From Owenia fusiformis (lineage: Eukaryota > Annelida > Polychaeta > Sabellida > Oweniidae), in assembly GCA_903813345.2 (NCBI GenBank), contig CAIIXF020000006.1, positions 29,645,936 to 29,705,935 on the forward strand: a DNA stretch of 60,000 bases, in the 5' to 3' direction. The position numbers and the translations under genes were made by a program. Below the pieces are notes generated by a model that was given only the letters and a program-made list of their open reading frames with translations, did not search any database and was not told the origin of the DNA. Shown one piece after another: positions 43,982 to 55,511 of the stretch (its first letter is position 1; every line of letters starts with the position of its first letter).

Positions 43982-44385
43982 CGCGGTCCTAACTTCGACC
44001 GTTAATTTGAATTTTTGACCTACCAGATGCTTGAAAATCAAGGATTGCGAGTCTCATACTGCACCATTTTTCTTCAAACTTATACCATTAAAAGCAAAAC
44101 AAAATTGCCTTTCTGTCGGTGCATTGCTTTATTGTAAAGAGTCCCTCGTTCTAGCAGCGTTTTGGTCCCCAGCTGTTAGAAGGCCTTCTTACAGCTGGGG
44201 ACCATAATGCCGCTGGAAGTAGGGACTCTGTTTAAAAGAATAATGTACCATCAGAAAGGGATTTTTGTTATGCTTTGAATGGAACAAGTTTGAAGAAAAA
44301 CGGTGCAGTATGAGACTCGTAATCCTTGATTTTAAAACATCCGGTAGGTCAAAAATTCAAATTAACGGTCGAAGTTAGGACCGCG
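43982..44385. mobile_element. 404-bp near-perfect palindromic MITE
   Basis: The ends CGCGGTCCTAACTTCGACCG and its inverse, and pairing throughout to the centre (CCCCAGCTGTTAGAAGGCCT), make the whole element one hairpin with few mismatches. No coding content. No clear target duplication was recognised. Confidence 0.75.
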
Positions 44386-44699
44386 GGATCTTGGATGATG
44401 AAGAAGGCACCTAGAGCAACATTGAAAATATACAAACAACTCCTACAAACCATAAGCATTCTATTCACACAATTTATTTGAGTTTCTATTATATCAAAAT
44501 TACATATAATACACTCTGTCTCTGTATAGCATAAATCATACTAACAACATAATTCACACTAATAGGAGAGCTTGTTTTGACAATAGCTCGCAATATCTGA
44601 CCTATAATAACACAATTGTTACAGGTCACGTTGTCCTCAAGATAGCCAACAAGAGAACTCCAAAGGTTGCTTTAACAATGCATATATCTTGCTAAATAT

Positions 44700-44725
44700 A
44701 AGGGGAGGCATCAAAAGTTTAATGT
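44700..44725 (+). repeat. solo end of the PIF/Harbinger-like MITE
   Basis: TAAGGGGAGGCATCAAAAGT matches the left end of the element at 21496, preceded by TAA (a TWA-type site). No partner end was found nearby. Confidence 0.5.
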
Positions 44726-46945
44726 ATGTTAACTTAATTAATTAAGTTTTACCTCTAATCCAAAACCCCACCTTCTTCACTTATTTCATAAAATGTTGAA
44801 AATTGGGCAGAGAATTAAAATGAAAAAACTTGTCCAATGTATATCACAGAATAAGTTTCAGCAACACTTTCACAAGAATGATGGTTCACATCGAAATTGG
44901 TCATTCAAATAGTTATTTGAAACATGGGTTTTTAAGAGAAGTGTTATGCAACTCTGTGTTATAAACATGAGAACTTCAAAATTAGCATGGTGTTGCTCAA
45001 GAGTGAATGAAGGCTAAAATGGCAGAAAATAAAAATAAAGTACCCATGGTCCTGTGCTCACACAGTGTAGAACCTTCAGAGGAATGTATATCCTGATTTT
45101 CAAACAAAATTATTGATTTTAGTTACTCAGTACTCAATTTATGTACTCAGTTTAAGACTTAGGTACCTAGTCAGTTTTTTAGTTACTCAGTTTCTCAAAA
45201 AGAGATGATACATGAGGGTAATATGAAAAGTAAACCACTAAAACTGATGAAAATTCAAGTTTATGGGAATTTTGTAATACCCTGCCATGTTATTTCCCCC
45301 GAATCAGTCACCAGGTAGCGAAACTGGTAATTACCTACTCGCATCTGAGTAATTGAGTTTGTCATCTGAAACTTCTATTTGAGTTGCTCAATGAAACCTA
45401 GTTTTAAAGTGCTAAAGAGCAATACAGATTTCATCCAGACAAAAAAAGGTATGCAGTTTATTAGAAAATTAATTCTCTCTCATGTGAAAGGTTCAGCTTC
45501 AGGGGGCATTCAGTAAATGAATCAAATGCCTGTATTACCCCTTTTAAAAAAATGTGTCAGGTAAATAGGTACAAAAATATGATTCACGCATAAATTTGCG
45601 TATATATCATCATTAGTAAGTTTATCAAAATATTAATGATCTTTATATATAGAGAGATTAAGTATTAATGGCAGTGTATTATAAGTTTATTGAACTTTGT
45701 CTAACCTGTTCACAAACTGATCTGTATAAAGTGTAAAAATACAGGCTAAAAGACTACCATAAAGACAAGTGTTGGTCCGTTAATTATGTGAGCTACTGAT
45801 TATTATGTAACTATTGGACAAAAAAGAGTACACAAATAGTTATATAAACAAGTCCCAGGAATCTCACATTTTACTATTATTTAAAGATTTCTTTGCATAA
45901 AAAACAGGCCTGTAGCCAGGGGAGATTCATTTTTAACAACTTTCACCCCCCCCCCCTCTCCCCCTGAGACTGAAACTGATATGTGAGTTAAGTAAGACTG
46001 AAGGAAGCTTAAGTGCAATTGTTGATATTATTTTCATTTGTTGACGAGTTAATCCTGACACCATTTAGATTTTGAGTCGAATCTGTTGAATTTGATAATG
46101 CTAGGTGACTTAATATAGGTGACTTAATGATATCATGCACCTGTTTCCCCTGATTTTTTCCATGTTTTCCTCTTGTGACATAAAAAGATATGAGGATGTA
46201 AGGATTTGATATCATACTAAAGAGGATGTTATGTATGATATGCTTTCTTTGAATTTTATAATACTATGATCTCATGCACCTGTTTTCCCTGTTTTCCTAG
46301 TGGCATAAAGAGATATGATGATGTAAAGGTATGATATCATCATAATATATACAGGATGTTGTGATCTCCTGATTTCTCTTCTTAAAGTATTCACAAATAT
46401 TCAAGCTTCCAGGATCTCAAACCACATGAATATTAGTAAATCCTCAGATGTAGGTTTGTTTAGGTGCTAGGTGGCATTTATGTGATATTTGTAAGCCAAT
46501 GGGATATGGTAGCCATGGCTACTTAATTGTGGCATCACAAGGTCTCACAAACAAACACCAAATATTTAGAAAACAAACATGGTCAGCAAACTACTTCAAC
46601 ACCATGGGATACTAAAAAATACATATGTTTTCAAGATAATTGTTTTTCAACCTAATTCTTTCTAAATTGTCTGCTTCAAGGGAAAAATAAATTTACTGAT
46701 TTTCTCATTCAGCCTTCAGAAACACTTAAAGGCACTCATTAATTCCACACAGAGCTTAAAAATGTAATATACCAAAATCCAAATTTAAATCACCTTCCCA
46801 TGCTTATTTATCTTATTTTTTAATTGTAAAATAGCTTTGATAAGATGAAATTGACCTATTACAATGTATAATAAGGATTTTTCAGACTTACAACTAAAAA
46901 AACAGCAACTCTAAGTACTAAGTATAAAGACGTTATCGCATAGAT
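44726..46945. other. no gene seen
   Basis: AT-rich DNA upstream of the choline kinase exons found. If the missing first exon is farther right, this is intron. A C-rich tract lies at 45943-45965. No exon is supported. Confidence 0.4.
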
Positions 46946-46997
46946 CATGGGCTTTCAATTAGAAAGGGTTGCCTACCCTGCTAGTTGAAAGCCCATG
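46946..46997. repeat. CATGGGCTTTCAA foldback with spacer
   Basis: CATGGGCTTTCAATT and, 23-26 bp later, its inverse AGTTGAAAGCCCATG. This is the same family as the perfect palindrome at 25736. Confidence 0.6.
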
Positions 46998-47084
46998 CAT
47001 AGATAGACTATAATGAAGAAATGGATGAACACCCAGAACTAAGCAAACTGGTGAGATGATATTGACATACAATGTACATTAATA

Positions 47085-47258
47085 CAGTAAAACCTGTATA
47101 TCTAACATCTCTCTAATCCAATAACTCCCAAACATTTCTTCTCGGTCCCAAATATTTCATCTTCATCGACTAACATACAAAGAAATCTTGAAATGTGAAG
47201 ACCAAATCTGAGCACTTTTGGCTGGTCTCAGTGGCCTTTTGATTAGACAGGTTTTACT
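47085..47258. mobile_element. pogo/Tigger-like MITE, copy 3
   Basis: CAGTAAAACCTGTATATCT and, inverted, AGACAGGTTTTACTA, with TA at the edges, mark a 174-bp copy. Confidence 0.6.
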
Positions 47259-47483
47259 ATATCCATCTTCCCTAATTAAAAAAAACAAACAAAATGATCA
47301 AGATTCATGACTCAGGATGAATATACAGAAACAATGACCCTTGACCCATACCTCAATCTACTTGTTAAGAATGTAAGATTTAATGGCTTCCTCACATCAT
47401 TTTCAGTAAAATATCTTTCAAAGATTCTTGATGTATTAATTAGCTAGATGACCATGCAATTATACTCACAAATCATCAACAAT

Positions 47484-47600
47484 CGCAAATTTAACCGATG
47501 GCTGATGGTTTAACCTACTTTTTTGTTACAGCTACTATTCATATTTAAATAAGTTGGCCATAAAATAGTAGGTTAAACAGTCAGCCGGCAGCTGAATTCG
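47484..47600. mobile_element. foldback MITE (GTTTAACCTACT family), copy 1
   Basis: GGCTGATGGTTTAACCTACT and its inverse AGTAGGTTAAACAGTCAGCC enclose a CATATTTAAAT centre. A relative spans 59828-59997. Confidence 0.6.
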
Positions 47601-47866
47601 CAAAATTGCTACCTTGAATATTTCAAGCCTTATAAATTACTGTTAAAAACCAATCCATGAACATTATACATGTCTAGGTCTGAGTGACTCATCATAATAT
47701 ATCTTTTTCACCTGCATATTTTTGTTACCTGCATCTTTTGATGCAATTAACTCAATTATTCCAAGAGGTTTACATCCTGCAATATATACTAGTGCACTCG
47801 TAACTGTAAAATACATCATGAAAAACATTTCTAAATTAGATGAAAAAACGATGTACGAATCTCACC

Positions 47867-47921
47867 GACTATCCCAGGGAAAGTAGGAATGATCCGTGCA
47901 GTGCCACTAGCGCCCCCTAGC
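47867..47921 (-). other. weak exon candidate upstream of choline kinase
   Basis: On the minus strand TTTTGCAG precedes, and GTGAGATT follows, a 55-bp segment. With that acceptor the frame leading into the choline kinase exon meets a stop. Using the internal TAG 14 bp later, it reads WHCTDHSYFPWDSR and joins GGLSN in phase. It does not resemble a choline kinase N-terminus, so it may be spurious. Confidence 0.15.
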
Positions 47922-49556
47922 TGCAAAACACATATATACATGCACCAACACATGATGGATGGAAGCATATTTATGGAGTTACAAAAATAATAATGTCTTG
48001 CATTCTTCGAAAATGTTTAAATGTGTAAAATAGATGTCAAGGTTGATACGCCTGTTTATTAATTTCCCTGATATTGATTGATGCTTAAATCAGAAAGGCA
48101 CTGTCTGTACTTTTGACAAAATAAATATAACCGCAATATTTTTTTTTTTTAAATTGTTAAGACCTAATTTGAATATACAGCCATAGTTTTTTGAAGATGA
48201 TGAGATTTATTTCACGTTGGTTCAAATTAGAAACAGATCAAAAGATCAGATCTTTGTCTTTGGAGATCGAAGGATGGGGATTTTATTGAAAAAAATAAAT
48301 TCCTCTCATTTTACCCCTCAATAACATATGTCTACAATATTTAGTGATTTTTGATCAAATGTCCAGACTGTGCACCTTTAAGCAAGATCTAATTTAATTA
48401 TTTGTAAATTCATGATCTATAATCTATCAAAATAGTTAGTAGCATTACAAAATAATTAATTTTTTCCATGATTCAAATCAGGCAATCTTTTTACGAATTA
48501 CTTGATATGATATGAAGTCTCAAATTTCAATTCAGGTATTTCAACAATTATAGCATATTTCATTATAGACCACATATGTTAAGCTGTTACAATGTACATG
48601 TTTATCATATGAGAATCATAACAAGACCTTGATTCTATGATTTATGGCAATTAAATATATGACCTCAGATTTCATTCTAGTAATTGCCAAAGATCTCAAT
48701 AACTATGAATCGCTAATTGCAGTCTTTTTAACAGTAAACTAATCAAAATTTTGAGTCATATATCATATAAGAATAAATCATAGAATCTCAATCTTTGTTC
48801 CTTATTTTAGATTCTCCATCATCAATGCTTAAATAAAAATAAATTCTTAACTATAAATAAACATATATAAAAACACACACATACGTTATTGGTTTAATGC
48901 TAATATCCTGTTCGGGTATGCACATCCATATTCCTCCTAGAGCATGCCTACATTCAACAATTGCTTTTTCACGTAATGCGTGACTCACTTTGCTGGCATC
49001 GCCAAATTCTGCAGTCATTTTCACTTACTTCAATATATCCTAATTCTGTTAACTCTCCAGTCACTTCAATTAAAATCTGTTTTCAATCTACTTATATTAC
49101 TTAAGTACTATTCTATAGTTTTTATGGCTTCACATATAAAAAATATAAAATATAGAATTGTTTATTTACAGTGTTAAATATGTTTATGGTTTCATCAATC
49201 TGAAAACGCACTTAGCTACTTCATAAATGCTCAGTTTATACACACATATGAAATATCTTATCATTATACATGTTATTATATTCATTTGGGTTAATAATTT
49301 TCTTTTAGTATTTGTTATCAATGATTAGACTGGAGAGTTGTGTTCTATCTGGTCAACACTACACTTTAACCATGTCTAGTAGCCTGCTGTTATACTGGTT
49401 CAAACTGGATTCAATTATATTGATTATCTCTATGTGCCCCTACAGTTTCTCTCTTTTATTTTACAATAGCCTTTAGGGATGTACCATTTGTTCAATTCCA
49501 ATACATATCTCACAATTTCTCTTTTCAATATAGTTATTAATGATGTTAAATAAACA
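47922..49556. other. no gene seen
   Basis: Very AT-rich. Small frames have no protein character. Confidence 0.4.
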
Positions 49557-49700
49557 AGGCGTTAACATGAAAAATATCACCACCTGCCATTTGTTACAGA
49601 TTCCGATTGCCAAACACTGAACACCAACCACAGAATGCCAACCACCAAACACCATCCACAAAGAAAGTTGGAGACAACAATATGACATTGTCACCAAATC
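49557..49700 (+). repeat. GTGGTGACA short interspersed repeat, copy f
   Basis: AAAATATCACCACCTGCCAT, GCCAACCACCAAACACC and CCACAAAGAAAGTTGGAGAC identify it. Confidence 0.55.
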
Positions 49701-49704
49701 TGTG

Positions 49705-51010
49705 AAACTATTAGCCTGAAATGCGTAGACAAGACTTTACAGGATCTTAGGACGGAAAATCCAAAATTGCCACCTTGACATTTACCCAGAATGCCCAAAA
49801 CATAATCAGTTCGAGATTTGCATACCATGAACCATTCCTGAAAAATTTTAACTGATGTGTGAAACGATTAGCCTGAAAACGCATCTTTACAGACAAGATT
49901 TTAGGACGGAAAATCCAAAATGGCTGCCTTGACATTTATCCAGAATGCCAAAAAACAAATCAGATCTAGATTTTTATACTAAGAATCATCCCTGAAAATT
50001 TGAAATTGATCCACCAAACGGTTCACCTGAAAACACGTAGACAAGACTTCACAGACAAGATTTTAGGACGGAAAAATCCAAAATGGCCGACAATAAAAAA
50101 GTGATTATGTGTTTTTGCTGATTTCTTCTTACAAAATTATCACATATAACTACTGTTAACAATAACATAGGCTTTTACAACAAAGTACATCTGAAATTAT
50201 TTATAAAGCTACTCAATAGTTAAAGTATGAAAACTCAAAAACACCATTCAATATGATACAAAGTATTATCGTGCGCTAACTTTTCTTAAGACATTCAAAA
50301 TGGCTGACATGACTGAGCTAACAGGTCCAAAACCTAATCAGATCTAGAATGAAGTGAGCTGAACAAGATGTTAAAGTTTTAAAAGCAACTGTGAAGCCGT
50401 TTTTCTTAAAGTTTGCAGACAAGGATTTTAGCATTTGACTTCAAAATGGCCGACAGGAAGTAGGTATCGAGTTAAAATTTTTTCATCCACATCTGTATGC
50501 ACTCATAAGTTATCCCTGAAAATTTGAAGGTGATATCTGTAGCGGTTTTGGAGAAAACTCCCGGACGTACGGACAGACGGACGGACAGACGGACGGACGG
50601 ACAGACAGACGGACGCGGCCGACAATATGGCCCCACACTATGTGGTGGGGACATAAATGTGGTGGGGACATAAAAAGGAGATACCTGAAGTTATTTTAAA
50701 GCTACTAAATATGAGAACTCAAAAACACCTTTTAATATCTTTCGCTGACTTTTCTTGAAACATTCAAAATGGCTGCCATGACTGAGCCAACATGTCCAAA
50801 ACCTAGTCAGACGTAGAATGAAGTGAGTTGAACAAGATGATAAAGTTTTAAAAGTAACTGTAAAGCCAATTTTCTTAAAGTTTGCAGACAAGGATTTTAG
50901 CCATGGCCGACAGGAAGAAGGTATCGAGTCGAATATTTTCCTACTGGATCTGTATATACTTATAAGTTATCCCTGAAAATTTGAAAGTGATACCAGTAGC
51001 GGATCTTGAG
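49705..51010. repeat. degenerate tandem repeats ending in a (GACGGACA)n tract
   Basis: About three ~150-bp units with TTAGCCTGAAAAC, AGACAAGATTTTAGGACGG and AAAATCCAAAATGGC span 49705-50095. Two units with AACTCAAAAACACC, ATTCAAAATGGCTG and TTGCAGACAAGGATTTTAG follow at about 50200-50530 and 50690-50995. Between them an ACGGACAGACGG tract (about 50565-50615) leads to GGCCCCACACTATGTGGTGG and a duplicated GTGGTGGGGACATAAA. The style resembles mollusc intergenic repeats. No coding content. Confidence 0.6.
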
Positions 51011-52020
51011 AAAACTGTCACACACATACACCAACCGAACAAACATTTATGATCTTTAAAACATAAACATGACAATGAATGAATAGTACAAACTATAATA
51101 AAAAGGTACTGTAATCTGGCAATGCAACAAATACTCAAATACCAGGTCAAGGCTTTTGGCAATAATGAAACTTTTTATCAAATAGTAGGCTCCACCATTT
51201 TACAAAAGGAAGCGTCATTAAAACCAGATTACAAACATAATTTTGGTCAATCACTAATGCCTGCGTCACATTTGCGTGGTTTCACTCATTTTTTAATACA
51301 TATTCTCAATACATATTCAATTTCAAACATAAATTTTTGTGAAAAGCTAAATCTCATATAATTCATAGCAATATTTGATTCACTCTCAGATTACAAAAGG
51401 TCAAGTTAGGATATTTGTAGAATAACACATAATAGTAAGTAAAAATACCATATATGTCAACTAAGGACAACTGATTTAAGTTCTTAAAAGGCCACTTCTT
51501 GGATTAATAATACTGGAATGATTGAATCATGTTTCTAAATCTTTTTATCAAATGTGAACATTAAAAATTCCAATTTTGAAAATTTTTGAAATTAACTTAG
51601 CAAATTACTACACTTAATTTGTGATAGCCCATTGAAATAATACAAACAACAACTTTTTAAAACCATGCAGCATATAAATCAAATGAAACAAAACTAATCA
51701 AATAATTAAACATTTATATATCTCCATAGCAACCCAAAATACATATCCAAAATAAATAGTAAGTCTACTCTATCAACAGAGCATTGGCCAAATGAGTGCA
51801 AGCAAAATAGAGAGCATTTATATTTTTGTTCCTTGTATGTTAATAAGGCTTAATAAGCTTAAAGTCCGATCTTTATGTAAAACACAATATTTGGTTGTAT
51901 TTTTATTTTTGTAAATTCGACAACTGACAAGATTATGAATGCCTATATATTAAAATGACATCAATAATAACAGTATTTCCAGTGCAGAATAAGAGCACGA
52001 CAAAAAATAAAATATCATTT
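51011..52020. other. no gene seen
   Basis: AT-rich, with no supported exon, RNA or bounded repeat. Confidence 0.4.
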
Positions 52021-52092
52021 CGGATAAGCCGGAAGTCGAACCATGGTATGACCGCGCAGGAAACGAGCAATTTTCCCCTAGACCACATGGGC
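52021..52092 (-). repeat. tRNA-Glu-like pseudogene or SINE head
   Basis: The minus strand reads CCCATGTGGTCTAGGGG (A-box region like tRNA-Glu) and, 35 bases on, GGTTCGACTTCCGG (B box). The acceptor ends do not pair and the anticodon arm is degraded, so it is not a functional tRNA. Confidence 0.5.
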
Positions 52093-52484
52093 CGAATATA
52101 CAGAGAGAGGTCAATCAACGCTACTCATCCAAAGGGCTTTAATGTACAAGTCACTTGATATTCTTTGGCGATGAATTTCCAAGAAATCGGACAGACGGCC
52201 GGCGAACATCGAAGCAATGGAAGAAACAATCGTGATAATGACGCTTTTATCGTGAGTATTTGTGCAAATACTTTTTCAACAGTGTATATCCTCTCAATTT
52301 AGCTTAAAATATCACCAGGGGCATCTGAACAACTCACGATTGCTTTTTATCGAGAGCTCACGGTTTAATAAGGTGCAACACAATGAAGTCTCCAGATATA
52401 ACAATCTTATCTTCATGGGAGTTCACAGATTCTAGATAAAGCTACAATTGACTTACATGTAATAATGGAGTATAGCACTGCATT

Positions 52485-52550
52485 TTACAATGGAGTAAAA
52501 AGCACCCTGGGCACTGCATTTTACAATGGAGTAAAAAGCACCCCGGAGTT
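52485..52550 (+). repeat. 36-bp direct duplication
   Basis: GCATTTTACAATGGAGTAAA and AAGCACCCtGGgcact occur twice in direct tandem. Confidence 0.7.
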
Positions 52551-52945
52551 CAGTGCCTCACCCCTCCAAGAGATATTATTGTTCATTTGAAGACACATCA
52601 CGGCCAAAAATGTGTAGACTGGTATAAAAGTACTATGTGAAGAATTCTCCACAGATAAACATATTTACTTGTATTGAACTTAAGACACTTTTAGACAATT
52701 AAATACAGTCAACATGTACGACCTTCTGTTCAAGGAGCAACATCTAAAATCTAAAGATTCAAGATGATAACATGACAAACAATAGTATAATTGAATTGTA
52801 AATACTCTCAGACATACTGTTAATGGCATCTCTGTTTGACATTTAGTTGGCATCTTATCAAACATCAGATACTTTTACTTTAAAAAGGGTAAAGTATTTT
52901 GAAGATCTCATCACCAGTTAACTAAGGGTCACTACTCAACTCATA

Positions 52946-53805
52946 TTGACTATACCTCTATATTGAGTATATCTCTATATTGACTATATCTCTATATTGA
53001 CTATACCTCTATATTGACTATATCTCTATATTGACTATACCTCTATATTGACTATATCTCTATATTGACTATACCTCTATATTGACTATATCTCTATATT
53101 GACTATATCTCTATATTAACTATACCTCTATACTGACTATATCTCTATATTGACTATATCTCTATATTGACTATATCTCTATATTGACTATACCTTTATA
53201 TTGACTATATCTCTGTATTACATACCTAGCGAAGCATTTGTATGGAAGTCAATGGGAAAGTTAGCGAGCTATATCCACCGATATTGCCCGATTACCCCGA
53301 TATAGCCCGCTTACCTCGTTTTGATATTAGATTTCTTTAATAACCATGATAATATCATGACGTCACGTCATTGATACAAAGTAACCATGGGAACAAAGGC
53401 ATGTAATACATCAGTTATGTCACTATGACGTGAAATATGCCTTCGTTCTTGCCCAAATATAGAGCCTCCCAAGGTCGGCCTATATTGGGAGAACTCAGGC
53501 ATATTTCACGTCATAGTGACATAACCTCTAAATATTGACTATATCTCTATATTGACTATATCTCTATATTGACTATACCTCTATATTGACTATATCTCTA
53601 TATTGACTATACCTCTATATTGACTATATCTCTATATTGACTATACCTCTATATTGACTATATCTCTATATTGACTATACCTCTATATTGACTATACCTC
53701 TATATTGACTATATCTCTATATTGACTGTACCTCTATATTGACTATATCTCTATATTGACTATACCTCTATATTGACTATATCTCTATATTGACTGTACC
53801 TCTAT
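52946..53805 (+). repeat. 17-bp minisatellite, interrupted by a hairpin element
   Basis: Units TTGACTATATCTCTATA and TTGACTATACCTCTATA largely alternate, giving a 34-bp higher-order period. About 16 units lie left (52946-53214) and about 16 right (53532-53805) of the 317-bp inserted element. Confidence 0.9.
53215..53531 (+). mobile_element. 317-bp hairpin element, copy 2, inside the minisatellite
   Basis: Inverse of 22272-22588 with the same length. It begins GTATTACATACCTAGCG and ends with the 112-bp hairpin (53414-53525) and CCTCTAA. Removing it restores the array unit (CTCT + ATATTGAC) without a duplication. It holds TGACGTCA and three TGACGTGA-type motifs. Confidence 0.75.
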
Positions 53806-54049
53806 TATAGATGACTAGACCTCAAGTGCTCTCCAAGGGATCTTTGTGGAGGATTTTGTTATTGTCATTGCAACACTTAAGAATTTCTAATATTTCAAGG
53901 GTAACATTTTAGGTTTTTAGAATTTTTGTGCAACATTTTGAAATTTTATTTTTACATATTAATTTGAAGTACTGCACCTGGGCAGGTATTCAATGGAGAG
54001 AACAACCTCTCCAAAAGTTTTTCTGTCAGATCACTTGAAAAATAAGCAA

Positions 54050-54340
54050 TCAAAGGATCACATTACAGGATTATATGGAAAAATAGAAACATAAGATGTA
54101 CTTGACCTAACTTTTGATAATTAGGTTTTATGTGCAGTAAAGCTGTGGCCTTTTGCAATTTAGGGAAGTTCAGCATTAGAAAAACATCAAAATAATGGAA
54201 GCTCCACACATGATAGCCAATTACTACAAAACCAGCCAAAATATACAAAAGTTAGGATGTATACAAAAGTTTGTATTTTTCTATTTAATCTTGCAATATG
54301 ATCCTTTGATTGCTTATTCTCAAATATAAAGTAGATAACA
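54050..54340 (-). repeat. dispersed repeat (shared with 9.6 and 39.4 kb)
   Basis: GCTGTGGCCTTTTGCAATTT, AATATACAAAAGTTAGGA and ATATGATCCTTTGATTGC match the copy at 39.4-39.66 kb in the same orientation. Ends are unclear. Confidence 0.55.
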
Positions 54341-54746
54341 GAATTAGTGATCTGACTGTAGAGAAGGGAGGGGGGGGGGGGGTAAGTCAAATGATAAGAA
54401 ATCAAATGATTAGACTGCCATTAATAAAATGTTTATAATCATAGCCGTAGGGACCAGGGGTTCGATCGGTTCCCCCCAAAAATATTTGTGGAAAAATTCA
54501 TTGCAATAACCAGCAACATATATTCAATTTATAAGACCAGTAGATAAAAATAGTAATATTACACTTCTCTCCAAAAGTTTGGCAACCTTAGGCATGGGGT
54601 GGGATTGTCTAATTTTGGGAAGATCCCGGAGCATCATGATATTATGCAAAGAAGAAATATCAATTATTTTGCACAACTTATTTTCCAACTTAAAAGCTGC
54701 TCCATCTACGGCAATATAAACCAACTGTCTTAATACTGATGAAAAC

Positions 54747-54838
54747 ACATTTTCTTTCAAATCTGTGCGCCTCCGTTTTGTTAAAATTCAACATTTTCTT
54801 TCAAATCTGTGCGCCTCCGTTTTGTTAAAATTCAAACA
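54747..54838 (+). repeat. 47-bp direct duplication
   Basis: ACATTTTCTTTCAAATCTGT and GCGCCTCCGTTTTGTTAAAA appear twice in tandem without change. Confidence 0.8.
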
Positions 54839-55433
54839 AAAAAATCTTGCTAAGTCCTCAAGGCTGATCCTCAAAAGCAAATATTAAATAATAGAAACAT
54901 TTTGAAATGAGTTATTATTCAAAGCATATGTATCATTTATAAACACAAGCATTTGATCGATTATCCATCACTTTTTCAAGGAAAAATAAATCCATTGCGA
55001 AAAAATCAGTTTTCTTTTCAGATGCATGTTTATCTCGAAGATTATTTTAAGCTTAAATTGTTGATGTTTCGGTGTATTTAGTATATGCTCTATTTTCACG
55101 AATATCAAACTTTAGTGGATCGTGTTAATGTCATTAATTATAAATGTTTAGCAAATAAATGGATTAACTCTTTTGCGCGGTATTTAATTATTTTTAAAAG
55201 CTACCGAGCGGTAATTAATTTACTAAAAATTAGGATTTTCATGCCTGCCAATTTGAAAGTGACATAAATCCTAAACCAACAGAGATAACACCACCAAATT
55301 TTTACTCATAATTGGAAACATATGTATAAATCATATGTTAACGTATGAACTCATCACAAATAGAGGCACTGATGATAAAAAATCCTAAACATTATGTATT
55401 GCAAAAAAACATAAGACCCCTACTAAATATTAC

Positions 55434-55511
55434 CTTGGTGTACCCCAGCAGCTTCCCTTGCCTGTCCCCCAGGCACAGAGTTGTCAGGCCCATCATCGTT
55501 CTGAGTTTCAT
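55434..55511 (-). other. weak first-exon candidate
   Basis: On the minus strand an ATG at 55511 opens a 26-codon frame (MKLRTMMGLTTLCLGDRQGK, then LLGYTK) ending at a GTAATA donor. It lies upstream of choline kinase on the same strand and has a CpG-richer stretch ~300 bp upstream. The sequence resembles no family I recognise and not a choline kinase N-terminus. Confidence 0.2.

Noticed and set aside
47901-47921. CTCF-like site (AGGGGGCGCTA)
   Set aside because: The core matches, but the upstream half of the consensus is poor, and it overlaps a doubtful exon border. Without binding data it is a chance match at best.
52216-52251. Plus-strand first exon (MEETIVIMTLLS then GTGAGT)
   Set aside because: Only 12 codons with a chance donor, no recognisable continuation. 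The local CpG content is suggestive but not enough.
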